Positions 35,444-43,093 of a stretch of 43,093 nt of DNA are shown piece by piece. Every line of letters starts with the position of its first letter. Position 1 is the first letter of the stretch. The position numbers were made by a program, and so were the translations under genes. The notes under the pieces were generated by a model. It saw nothing but the letters and a program-made list of their open reading frames with translations, had not been told where the DNA came from and made no database searches. The stretch is from Alphaproteobacteria bacterium. Its GTDB lineage: Bacteria > Pseudomonadota > Alphaproteobacteria > JAQWUY01. The stretch covers positions 1-43,093 of the forward strand of contig JAQWUY010000003.1 in NCBI GenBank assembly GCA_029250225.1, read 5' to 3'.

Positions 35444-35989
35444 ATGAAGATAAAGAATTATAAAGGGATACTAATTATATTAGTATCCTTATTTTTAGTA
35501 TTAACACCTGCAAATGCAAAAGATAAATCCGATGAACAAAACTACAGCGAGGTTCAGTATAACTTAGAGGTAGCTTATGAACAAGGTGAAAGAGTAAGAA
35601 AACACGCTCTTTCTCAAACATTTAAAATTGTTTCAATGAATGCAGGTTTAACATATCAAGAAATAACAAATTTAGAAGACGAATTAGGATATAAACTAGA
35701 CCCTGATACAAAAATTAAACTTTCAAGAACAGCAGGTAAATTACTATCTACCTACCAAATCTTATTAATAGTAATATTATTCTATTTTATACTTTTTATT
35801 CCCCTAAGAAAAATTTATATAAAAATACGCAACAACAATAACATAAAAATATTTAAATCTATAATACTAATGCTAATACCAACCGTATTACTATTAGTAT
35901 TATTTGTTATTTGTTTTGCATTACTACATAAGTTAGGAATGCACATAAGCAAATATATTCTAAATCTATATATTATAAATGTGCTTTAA
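35444..35989 (+). CDS. Unknown secreted/membrane protein
   Basis: 181 residues. It has a signal peptide or first helix (about 7-25, cleavage near ANA-KDK), a charged helical region (26-100) and two membrane segments (about 104-122 and 138-160). I recognise no family. The ribosome site GAGGGGAG is strong, 5-6 nt before the ATG, which supports a real gene. It may share transcription with the SH3 gene upstream. The polar region KDKSDEQNYSEVQYNLE suggests that it faces the periplasm. Confidence 0.65.
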   Translation: MKIKNYKGILIILVSLFLVLTPANAKDKSDEQNYSEVQYNLEVAYEQGERVRKHALSQTFKIVSMNAGLTYQEITNLEDELGYKLDPDTKIKLSRTAGKLLSTYQILLIVILFYFILFIPLRKIYIKIRNNNNIKIFKSIILMLIPTVLLLVLFVICFALLHKLGMHISKYILNLYIINVL

Positions 35990-36008
35990 TTTATTGTGGG
36001 GGATAATA

Positions 36009-36083
36009 TGGAGCGGGCGATGAGATTCGAACTCACGACATCTTCGTTGGCAACGAAGTGCTCTACCACTGAGCTACGCCCGC
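36009..36083 (-). tRNA. tRNA-Gly, anticodon GCC
   Basis: 75 nt with encoded CCA. Acceptor GCGGGCG pairs with CGCCCGC, the D-arm is GCTCAGTGGTAGAGC, the anticodon loop is TTGCCAA and the T-arm is GTGAGTTCGAATCTCAT. It lies between the unknown membrane gene and trhO. Confidence 0.97.
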
Positions 36084-36229
36084 ACAAGATATCTGCAATA
36101 TACTATTTTTATATAATAATGCAAGTATTTTTTTCACATTTTCTTTAAATTATTGACTTTTTGTTGTTTTTAAACTAAATAGATAACAATCTATAAGAAT
36201 ATTTTAACTAAGAATAAAGGAGATTTGTC

Positions 36230-37237
36230 TTGAAAACAAACATGCCTAAATACTTGGTAACCGCACTGTATAAGTTCGTAAGCCTTGAAAATCTGGAGAT
36301 ATTACAAAAATCGTTAAAACAGTTTTGTTTGAACCATAAAATATACGGCACTATTTTAATAGCTGAGGAAGGTATTAATGGAACAGTTGCAGGCTCAGAA
36401 CAAGATATTGTTAAATTTCATAAATTTTTAAAATCTGATACGAGGTTTGTTGATATTGAGCACAAAGAATCTTGGGCTGATATACAACCTTTCCAAAGAA
36501 TGAAAGTTCGCCTGAAAAAAGAAATTGTGGCACTGGGCGATGATAATGTAAATCCGGCCAAAACAGTTGGTACTTATATTAAGCCGGAAAATTGGAACGA
36601 AATAATTTCCGACCTAGAAGTAATAAATATTGATACTCGCAATGACTATGAATATAACATTGGTTCATTTGAGGGGGCATTAAATCCAAATACAACTTCA
36701 TTCCGTGAATTCAAAGATTTTGTTCGTAAAAACCTTGATCCTAAAAAAGATAAAAAAGTTGCAATGTTTTGTACTGGTGGAATTCGCTGTGAAAAAGCAT
36801 CGTCATTTATGTTAAACGAAGGCTTCGAAACTGTATACCATTTAAAAGGCGGTATCTTGAAATACCTAGAAAATATTCCTGAAAAAGAAAGTATGTGGAA
36901 TGGTGATTGCTTCGTATTTGATGACCGTGTCGCTGTTACGCACGGACTAGAACAAGGAAAGCACACTGAATGCCACGCCTGCCGACTACCAATCAAACCA
37001 GAAGATATGAAAAAAGATAGCTTTGAACTAGGTGTGTCTTGTCATCACTGTATCGATAAAACCGATGCAAGTTTTAAATCCAGAATGCGCGAACGCCAAA
37101 AACAAATTGAATTGGCAAAAACTCGTGGTGAAAAACACTTTTCTTTTGAGGCTATGGAGCAAGGAAAACGCCGTAAAGAATTAAAAAGACAAATGGATAA
37201 AAAAGCAAGCAATAATTCAAGTGTAACCAACATCTAA
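36230..37237 (+). CDS. trhO: tRNA uridine-34 hydroxylase, rhodanese family
   Basis: 335 residues from a TTG at 36230; AAGGAGAT sits 5-7 nt before it, whereas the next ATG (36242) is too far from the site. An N-terminal acylphosphatase-like domain has GTILIAEEGINGTVAG; the rhodanese domain carries the catalytic Cys181 in FCTGGIRCEKAS. Then a C-terminal cysteine cluster (CHAC ... CHHC) and a basic tail follow. TrhO/YceA makes 5-hydroxyuridine at the wobble base. Family known from E. coli and B. subtilis; here stand-alone, just ahead of the glycine riboswitch. Confidence 0.93.
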   Translation: MKTNMPKYLVTALYKFVSLENLEILQKSLKQFCLNHKIYGTILIAEEGINGTVAGSEQDIVKFHKFLKSDTRFVDIEHKESWADIQPFQRMKVRLKKEIVALGDDNVNPAKTVGTYIKPENWNEIISDLEVINIDTRNDYEYNIGSFEGALNPNTTSFREFKDFVRKNLDPKKDKKVAMFCTGGIRCEKASSFMLNEGFETVYHLKGGILKYLENIPEKESMWNGDCFVFDDRVAVTHGLEQGKHTECHACRLPIKPEDMKKDSFELGVSCHHCIDKTDASFKSRMRERQKQIELAKTRGEKHFSFEAMEQGKRRKELKRQMDKKASNNSSVTNI

Positions 37238-37301
37238 AAACTATTTTATATTGATTAAAAACACAAATTGATATATCATAAAATTATCCTAATGACAAAT
37301 G

Positions 37302-37490
37302 TGGGAGAGAGTATATTTAATATACCACCGAAGGAGCAACCCCCGGGAAACTCTCAGGTACAAGGACCATATTTTGAAGGACATCTGGAAAGAGATTTAT
37401 TTCTCGCCGAAGGAGGTAAATTTTAAAAATATTATTAAAATATTTTTAAATCCAACGCTCTCAGGCTTCTATACAGACGGGAAAATGCAT
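37302..37490 (+). ncRNA. Tandem glycine riboswitch
   Basis: Two gcvT-type aptamers in series. The first (about 37302-37395) has GGGAGAGAG, CACCGAAGGAGCAACCCCC, GGGAAACTCTCAGGTACAAGG and GACC; the second (about 37386-37490) has GGAAAGAG, CGCCGAAGGAGGTAAA, an AT-rich long stem and ACGCTCTCAGGC. Both binding cores are intact. Two aptamers are known to act together on the downstream gene. The expression platform is probably the pairing ACAGAC (near 37480) with GTCTGT (near 37503), right before the gcvT ribosome site, so control may be at translation. A short open frame through this region is spurious. Confidence 0.93.
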
Positions 37491-37528
37491 ATGCATAGAA
37501 CAGTCTGTAACGAAAGGAATAAATTAAG

Positions 37529-38644
37529 ATGTCTGAACTTAAAAAAACACCCCTTTATGAATTACACCTAGAGTTAGGTGCAAAAATGGTTGAATTTACA
37601 GGTTATAGTATGCCTGTACAATATTCATTGGGTGTAATCAAAGAACACAATCACACTAGACAAAAAGCCGGCCTTTTTGATGTAAGTCATATGGGGCAAG
37701 CTTGGTTAATAGGTGAAAGCCAGTCAAAAGTTGCCAATCAACTTGAAAAATTACTACCGGCAGAGATTGAAGGTTTAGCCTCAGGAAAACAACAATACAG
37801 CCAATTATTAAATGAAAATGGCGGAGTTCTAGATGATTTAATCGTAACAAAGCCAGCCGAAGAACGATATAATGACCGTTTATATATGGTTGTAAATGCT
37901 GGTTGCAAAGATGCAGATTATGCATTAATGAGTGAAAAATTAAATGGTGTAAAAGTCCTAAGACTAGAAGATCGCGCACAAATCGCATTACAAGGGCCAA
38001 AAGCTGTTGATTGCCTAGCTAAAATTGTTTCTGGTGTGGAAAATATGAAATTTATGACATTTAAATGTTTTTCATATAACGAACACGAATTACTTATTTC
38101 TCGTTCTGGTTATACGGGTGAAGACGGTTACGAAATTTCAATTCCTGAAAATATTGCAATAGAATTTACTAAAAAATTACTAGAAATGGAAGATGTTGAA
38201 CCAATTGGTCTTGGTGCAAGAGATAGCCTTCGCCTAGAAGCAGGATTATGTCTTTACGGTAATGATCTTAATGAAACAATATCCCCTATTGATGCGGGTT
38301 TGTTATGGTCAATTGGCAAGCGTCGCCGTACAGAAGGTGGTTTTACAGGTAGTGAAAAGATTTTAAAACAAATTAAATCTGGTGTTGATAAAAAAAGAGT
38401 GGGTCTTAATATAGAAGGTAAAATGCCTTGTCGCGCAGGTACTGAAATTTTTGTTGGTGATAAAAAAGTTGGCATAATTACATCTGGTGGATTTGGGCCA
38501 ACTGTAAATCGTCCAGTTGCAATGGCATATATTGACAAAGAATTTTCAGCAATTGATACAGATGTTGTATTAAAAGTTCGCAACAAAGAAATAATTGCAA
38601 AAATATGTAAAATGCCGTTTAGCAAAAAAACATATGTAAGATAA
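37529..38644 (+). CDS. gcvT: Glycine cleavage T protein (aminomethyltransferase)
   Basis: 371 residues. It takes the aminomethyl group from GcvH to tetrahydrofolate, giving methylene-THF and ammonia. FDVSHMGQ near 50, ISRSGYTGEDGYEIS, GLGARDSLRLEAGLCLYGNDL and the C-terminal GPTVNRPVAMAYI are canonical. AAAGGA lies about 10 nt before the ATG, downstream of the riboswitch. First gene of gcvT-H-P. Confidence 0.97.
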   Translation: MSELKKTPLYELHLELGAKMVEFTGYSMPVQYSLGVIKEHNHTRQKAGLFDVSHMGQAWLIGESQSKVANQLEKLLPAEIEGLASGKQQYSQLLNENGGVLDDLIVTKPAEERYNDRLYMVVNAGCKDADYALMSEKLNGVKVLRLEDRAQIALQGPKAVDCLAKIVSGVENMKFMTFKCFSYNEHELLISRSGYTGEDGYEISIPENIAIEFTKKLLEMEDVEPIGLGARDSLRLEAGLCLYGNDLNETISPIDAGLLWSIGKRRRTEGGFTGSEKILKQIKSGVDKKRVGLNIEGKMPCRAGTEIFVGDKKVGIITSGGFGPTVNRPVAMAYIDKEFSAIDTDVVLKVRNKEIIAKICKMPFSKKTYVR

Positions 38645-38670
38645 TAAAAAAAATAAAAGGAAAATAAATA

Positions 38671-39033
38671 ATGACAAAAAAATATACAAAAGAACACGAA
38701 TGGATTGAACTAAAAGGCGATGTTGCAACTGTTGGAATTACAAATTATGCACAAGAACAAATTGGAGATGTAGTGTTTGTTGAATTACCTGAAATTGGTG
38801 ATAGTTTTAGTGCTGGGGATAATGCCTGCGTTATTGAATCTGTAAAAGCAGCATCTGATATTTATGCCCCTATAAGCGGTGAAATTGTCGAAGTAAACGA
38901 AGAGTTAGAAGCTAACTCGGCATTAGTTAACGAAGATGCCGAAGGCAGTGCGTGGATTTTTAAAATGAAAATATCTGATGAATCTGAACTAAATGACACA
39001 TTAGACGAAGAAGCATATAAAGCAATTCTTTAA
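38671..39033 (+). CDS. gcvH: Glycine cleavage H protein (lipoyl carrier)
   Basis: 120 residues. The lipoylated lysine is Lys59 in [19 protein letters not shown] at the start, [20 protein letters not shown] and [11 protein letters not shown] are the family blocks. It carries the methylamine between P, T and L proteins; L (dihydrolipoamide dehydrogenase) is shared with other complexes and not here. AAAAGGAAA precedes the ATG. Confidence 0.97.
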   Translation: MTKKYTKEHEWIELKGDVATVGITNYAQEQIGDVVFVELPEIGDSFSAGDNACVIESVKAASDIYAPISGEIVEVNEELEANSALVNEDAEGSAWIFKMKISDESELNDTLDEEAYKAIL

Positions 39034-39063
39034 AATAAATTAAGTACATAGGATTAATAAATA

Positions 39064-41940
39064 ATGACAAAAAAATATAGTCTAAATGAACTAACAACAA
39101 ACAATGATTTTGTTAAACGACACATTGGCCCCCGCCCGCATCAACAAATTGAAATGTTAAAAGCAATCGGTTTTAATTCTTTTGAAGAAATGGCGAAAAC
39201 AATTGTGCCGAAAGATATTCTAGAAAATCGTGTAATGGATTTAAAACCTGCTATGAGTGAAGAAAGTTTACTAAACCATATGCGTGAATTAAGTTCTAAA
39301 AATAAATTAGTAAAAACTTTCATTGGACAAGGTTATTATGGAAATTTAACACCGCAAGTAATAATTCGTAATGTTCTAGAAAATCCTGGTTGGTATACAG
39401 CATACACACCATATCAAGCCGAGATTTCACAAGGTAGATTAGAAGCTATTGCCAATTTTCAAACTATGGTTTCCGACTTAACAGCTCTGGATATTGCGAA
39501 TGCATCATTACTAGACGAAGGCACAGCCGCCGCCGAAGCAATGAGTTTATGTGCAAGAAGTGCTAAAAATAAAAAAGCAAATCGTTTCTTTATTTCAACT
39601 CATTGTCACCCACAAACAATTGATGTTGTTGTTAATCGTGCTAAACACTTTAATATTGAAATAATCTTGGGTGATGAAGACCAAGAATTGCCAGATAATT
39701 TAATGGGGGCATTATTCCAATACCCTCGTACACTTGGACAAAATATAGATTGCACTACACTAGTTGAAAAATTACACGGACAAGGTGCTCTAGCAATTGT
39801 AGCAACTGACTTATTAGCATTAACAATTATGAAAACACCAGGCGATATGAACTTTGATATAGCCGTTGGTTGTGCTCAAAGATTTGGAGTGCCGTTTGGT
39901 TTTGGTGGCCCGCACGCCGGCTTCTTTGCAACTTCGAAAAAATTACAGCGCTCAATACCAGGTCGTATTATTGGTGTTAGTATTGATAAACACGGTAACC
40001 CTGCCTACCGTATGGCAATGCAGACTCGCGAACAACATATTCGCCGTGAAAAGGCTACCTCAAATATTTGTACAGCCCAAGCATTGCTAGCAATTATGGC
40101 AAACTTTTATGGTGTTTATCACGGCCCAGAAGGATTAAAGAAAATTGCCCGCCGTACCAATACCCTTACAAGAGCATTAGCAAAAGGATTAAAAGATTTA
40201 GGTTATAATATATTAAGTGATTCATTCTTTGACACAATAGCATTTAATATCGACGGAAGAAGCAAAACATTGCGACAAAAAGCCCTAGATGCTGGATATA
40301 ATATTCGCCGTGTTGATAGCTCAATAGTATCAATATCATTTGATGAAACGACTACTCCACAAGATGTAGAAAAATTATTAATTGCATTTGGTGCAAAACA
40401 AATAAACATAGAAGAATTAGCAAATTCAGCACCCGATTCAATTACAAAAGATATGAAACGAACAACTGAATTTATGGCACACCCTGTGTTTAATGAAAAT
40501 CACTCTGAAACTCAATTAATGCGATATGCTAGACAACTAGTAAACAAAGATATTGCTCTTGATAGAGCTATGATTCCGCTAGGTTCTTGTACAATGAAAT
40601 TAAATTCAGCAACAGAAATGAAACCTGTAACATTACCTGGTTTTTCAACGATTCACCCATTCGCCCCGATATCACAAACACAAGGCTATCGAACAATGAT
40701 TGAAACTTTGGAAGAGTGGTTATGTGAAATAACTGGTTACGATGCAATGAGCTTGCAACCTAATGCTGGTTCACAAGGTGAATATGCAGGCTTAATAGCA
40801 ATAAAAAGATACCACGAATCTCGCGGTGAATCCGATCGTAATATATGTTTAATTCCTATATCTGCCCACGGCACAAACCCAGCATCAGCTCAGATGGTTG
40901 GTATGAAAGTGGTTGCTGTTGCTTGTGATAACGACGGGAACATTGACATTAAAGATTTACAAGCAAAGTGTGACGAATATTCTAATACTGTATCAGCAAT
41001 TATGATTACATACCCATCTACACACGGTGTATTTGAACAAGATGTTTGCAAGGTATGCGAAATAGTCCATAATGTTGGCGGTCAAGTTTATATTGATGGT
41101 GCAAATATGAATGCACAAGTTGGGCTTACCTTCCCAGGTCATTATGGCGGAGATGTAAGCCATTTAAACCTACACAAAACATTTGCTATCCCACACGGTG
41201 GCGGAGGGCCAGGCATAGGCCCAATCGGGGTAAAATCTCATCTAGCTGATTTCCTACCAGGGCATAGACTAGTTGATAATGGCCGCGGCAAGGAAGGTGC
41301 TGTAACATCGGCGCCTTGGGGTTCTGCTAGTGTGTTAACAATTACATATGCTTATATAGCAATGCTTGGCTCAGAAGGATTAAAACATTCAACTGAACAA
41401 GCTATATGCTCGGCAAACTACATAGCTAAAAAATTAGAGCCTTATTACAGTGTATTGTACAAAGGTAAAAATGGTTATATTGCTCACGAGTGTATTATTG
41501 ACATTCGCCCGCTAGAAGAAAAATCTGGAATATCAAATGAAGATATCGCAAAAAGATTGATGGATTACGGATTCCACGCGCCGACAATGTCATTCCCTGT
41601 TGCGGGAACATTAATGATTGAACCAACAGAATCTGAAAACTTACAAGAGCTTGACCGATTTATAGAAGCAATGATTGAAATTGCCAAAGAAATTAACGAA
41701 GTAATCGATGGCAGTGCTGATAAAGAAGATAATGTATTAAAAAATGCTCCACATACAGCACAAGAAGCTTTAATTGGTGAGTGGGAACATTCGTATAGTC
41801 GTGAAAAGGCAATTTATCCAGTTAAAGGATTAATAAACAACAAAATGTGGCCAACTGTTAGCCGTATTGACAATGTTTACGGTGATCGCAACTTGTATTG
41901 CTCTTGCATACCAATGGAAGAATATGTTACAAAAAAATAA
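39064..41940 (+). CDS. gcvP: Glycine decarboxylase P protein, single-chain type
   Basis: 958 residues in one chain (alphaproteobacteria also have split PA/PB forms). Pyridoxal phosphate should be on Lys705 in HLNLHKTFAIPHGGGGPG. RHIGP at the start, EGTAAAEAM, and AHGTNPASAQM are further hallmarks. It releases CO2 from glycine and loads the rest onto GcvH. 30 bp after gcvH. Confidence 0.97.
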   Translation: MTKKYSLNELTTNNDFVKRHIGPRPHQQIEMLKAIGFNSFEEMAKTIVPKDILENRVMDLKPAMSEESLLNHMRELSSKNKLVKTFIGQGYYGNLTPQVIIRNVLENPGWYTAYTPYQAEISQGRLEAIANFQTMVSDLTALDIANASLLDEGTAAAEAMSLCARSAKNKKANRFFISTHCHPQTIDVVVNRAKHFNIEIILGDEDQELPDNLMGALFQYPRTLGQNIDCTTLVEKLHGQGALAIVATDLLALTIMKTPGDMNFDIAVGCAQRFGVPFGFGGPHAGFFATSKKLQRSIPGRIIGVSIDKHGNPAYRMAMQTREQHIRREKATSNICTAQALLAIMANFYGVYHGPEGLKKIARRTNTLTRALAKGLKDLGYNILSDSFFDTIAFNIDGRSKTLRQKALDAGYNIRRVDSSIVSISFDETTTPQDVEKLLIAFGAKQINIEELANSAPDSITKDMKRTTEFMAHPVFNENHSETQLMRYARQLVNKDIALDRAMIPLGSCTMKLNSATEMKPVTLPGFSTIHPFAPISQTQGYRTMIETLEEWLCEITGYDAMSLQPNAGSQGEYAGLIAIKRYHESRGESDRNICLIPISAHGTNPASAQMVGMKVVAVACDNDGNIDIKDLQAKCDEYSNTVSAIMITYPSTHGVFEQDVCKVCEIVHNVGGQVYIDGANMNAQVGLTFPGHYGGDVSHLNLHKTFAIPHGGGGPGIGPIGVKSHLADFLPGHRLVDNGRGKEGAVTSAPWGSASVLTITYAYIAMLGSEGLKHSTEQAICSANYIAKKLEPYYSVLYKGKNGYIAHECIIDIRPLEEKSGISNEDIAKRLMDYGFHAPTMSFPVAGTLMIEPTESENLQELDRFIEAMIEIAKEINEVIDGSADKEDNVLKNAPHTAQEALIGEWEHSYSREKAIYPVKGLINNKMWPTVSRIDNVYGDRNLYCSCIPMEEYVTKK

Positions 41941-41958
41941 ATTCAGGGGGAGTATAGA

Positions 41959-43092
41959 ATGACAAAACAAGGTATAATGATTTGTGGACACGGTAGCCGT
42001 GATAAAGACGCAGAAAAAGAATTCGGTTTAATTGCAACTGCGTTAAAAAAACGCTACGATATACCCGTTGAATACGGATTTTTAGAATACTCAGCTCCTA
42101 ACATTCATATGGGACTAGATAGTCTTGTAAAACAAGATGTAAAAGAAATATTTGCTATACCAGGAATGTTACTTGCCGCAACTCACGCTAAAAATGATAT
42201 TCCATCTGTATTGACTACATACGCAGATAAAACAAATGGATTAAAAATTCATTATGGTAATGAACTAGCCGTTGATGATAAAATGCTATCGGCACTCAAA
42301 GCACGAACCCTAGAAGCATTAAATGTAAAACAAGGTGATGATTTAACAGATACTATGCTGGTTGTTGTTGGACGCGGTACATCAGATGCAAATGCAAATT
42401 CTGATGTTTGTAAAATTACTCGCCTTTTAAATGAACAGCTAGGTTTTGGCTGGGCTGACACTGTGTATAGTGGAGTTACATATCCATCAATTGGGGTAGG
42501 CTTAGAAATGTTAATGAAACTAGGTTTTAAAAGAATTGTTGTTGCTCCTTACATTTTGTTTACTGGACGATTAATTAAGCGTATTACAAACTATATTAAT
42601 GAAGTTCAAAGCAAATACCCAGATGTGGAAATTATCCAATCTCAGTACTTAAAAGACCACGAAAAAGTAATTGATACTTTTGTAGAACGAATTGAACAAG
42701 TACGAACTGGACAAAAAAAATCAAAAGGCCTTATGGAAGACTTCCAAGAACGACTAGCAAAAGGTGAGGTACACGCACACCATCATCACGCCGAATATAA
42801 ACCTAGTAATGTTGATGAAACAGAAGAAGGTTACGGCCACTTACACGATGAAAATGGTAATCACATAGATGAAAACGGTAATATAATAGACGATGGCTCA
42901 CACCATCATCACGGACACAGTCATTCACACGATAATTCAGACAGTGGTCACACCCACCATCACGAACCGTATAAACATATTACTCACCCACTCGGGCCTC
43001 GCACAATGATAGGGACAAAAAATTGTTGTTGCTTTATGAGCCAATTCCCGCAGGAAATAATCGACGAAGAAATGAAAAAAATAAAAAAATAG
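41959..43092 (+). CDS. cbiX: Sirohydrochlorin cobaltochelatase with His-rich tail
   Basis: 377 residues, complete with its stop three bases from the window edge. It has two CbiX-type halves: the first (1 to about 120) keeps the metal-site histidines His11 in CGHGS and His76 in ATHAKND; the second (about 125-245) has VVGRGTSDANANSD, with Arg in place of His, as is common in the long form. A tail (about 265-340) holds more than twenty His in blocks such as HHHH and HSHSH with DENGN repeats between, then NCCCF near the end. It inserts Co into sirohydrochlorin for B12; a nickel or iron substrate cannot be excluded. AGGGGGAG is the ribosome site, and the 18-bp gap suggests co-transcription with gcvP. 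Confidence 0.87.
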   Translation: MTKQGIMICGHGSRDKDAEKEFGLIATALKKRYDIPVEYGFLEYSAPNIHMGLDSLVKQDVKEIFAIPGMLLAATHAKNDIPSVLTTYADKTNGLKIHYGNELAVDDKMLSALKARTLEALNVKQGDDLTDTMLVVVGRGTSDANANSDVCKITRLLNEQLGFGWADTVYSGVTYPSIGVGLEMLMKLGFKRIVVAPYILFTGRLIKRITNYINEVQSKYPDVEIIQSQYLKDHEKVIDTFVERIEQVRTGQKKSKGLMEDFQERLAKGEVHAHHHHAEYKPSNVDETEEGYGHLHDENGNHIDENGNIIDDGSHHHHGHSHSHDNSDSGHTHHHEPYKHITHPLGPRTMIGTKNCCCFMSQFPQEIIDEEMKKIKK

Positions 43093-43093
43093 T

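Noticed and set aside
37299-37571. A short open frame across the glycine riboswitch
   Set aside because: It overlaps both aptamer cores and runs into the start of gcvT in another frame; the conserved RNA explains the sequence.

Overview
The window is strongly AT-rich (by eye about 30% GC) and reads as the chromosome of an alphaproteobacterium. The F1 ATP synthase genes form a separate atpH-A-G-D-C operon without F0 genes. A complete AapJQMP amino-acid transporter is present, with a BluB-type dimethylbenzimidazole synthase, a long CbiX and an L31 without zinc cysteines. Low GC plus Lewis-type glycan genes would fit the host-associated (gut) alphaproteobacteria; that last step is inference.

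Layout. (1) 1-4925, surface glycan locus, mainly minus strand: a GT10 fucosyltransferase cut by the window edge, GDP-L-fucose synthase (fcl), a GT25 glycosyltransferase, an unknown membrane protein on the plus strand, an IspD/TarI-type cytidylyltransferase and galE. Together these could make and attach galactose and fucose on LPS or capsule. (2) 4926-14425, an accessory region ending at a tRNA-Leu(UAA). It holds a SIR2 + HerA defence pair framed by a perfect 22-bp direct repeat, a convergent Sel1-repeat/DUF2971 gene, then a TonB-dependent receptor divergent from an ABC membrane domain with no ATPase. The receptor segment is bracketed by two copies (77/78 bp, about 91% identical) of a bidirectional terminator plus the tRNA-Leu 3' end. 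(3) 14567-21905, mostly housekeeping: a CinA/MoaB-like protein, accC, accB and aroQ behind one good promoter, bluB, an S9 peptidase, rpmE and a TPR-methyltransferase. (4) 22229-26407, aapP-M-Q-J. (5) 26626-31485, atpC-D-G-A-H, with priA divergent. (6) 33887-36083, small genes (DUF6314-like, nitroreductase-like, SH3 lipid-envelope-type protein, unknown membrane protein) and tRNA-Gly(GCC). (7) 36230-43092, trhO, then a tandem glycine riboswitch ahead of gcvT-gcvH-gcvP and, 18 bp further, a cbiX with a histidine-rich tail.

How it fits together. The conserved blocks are ordinary. The interest is in region 2, where three differently bounded cassettes are stacked between galE and tRNA-Leu. In two of its genes (SIR2 and Sel1-DUF2971) charged seven-residue repeats, encoded by 21-bp DNA repeats, sit at facing protein ends, which raises the idea of a three-protein defence system. 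Region 1 suggests host-like fucosylated glycans. In region 7 a cobalt chelatase appears to sit under glycine control. All identifications are from reading the sequence; no database search was run.
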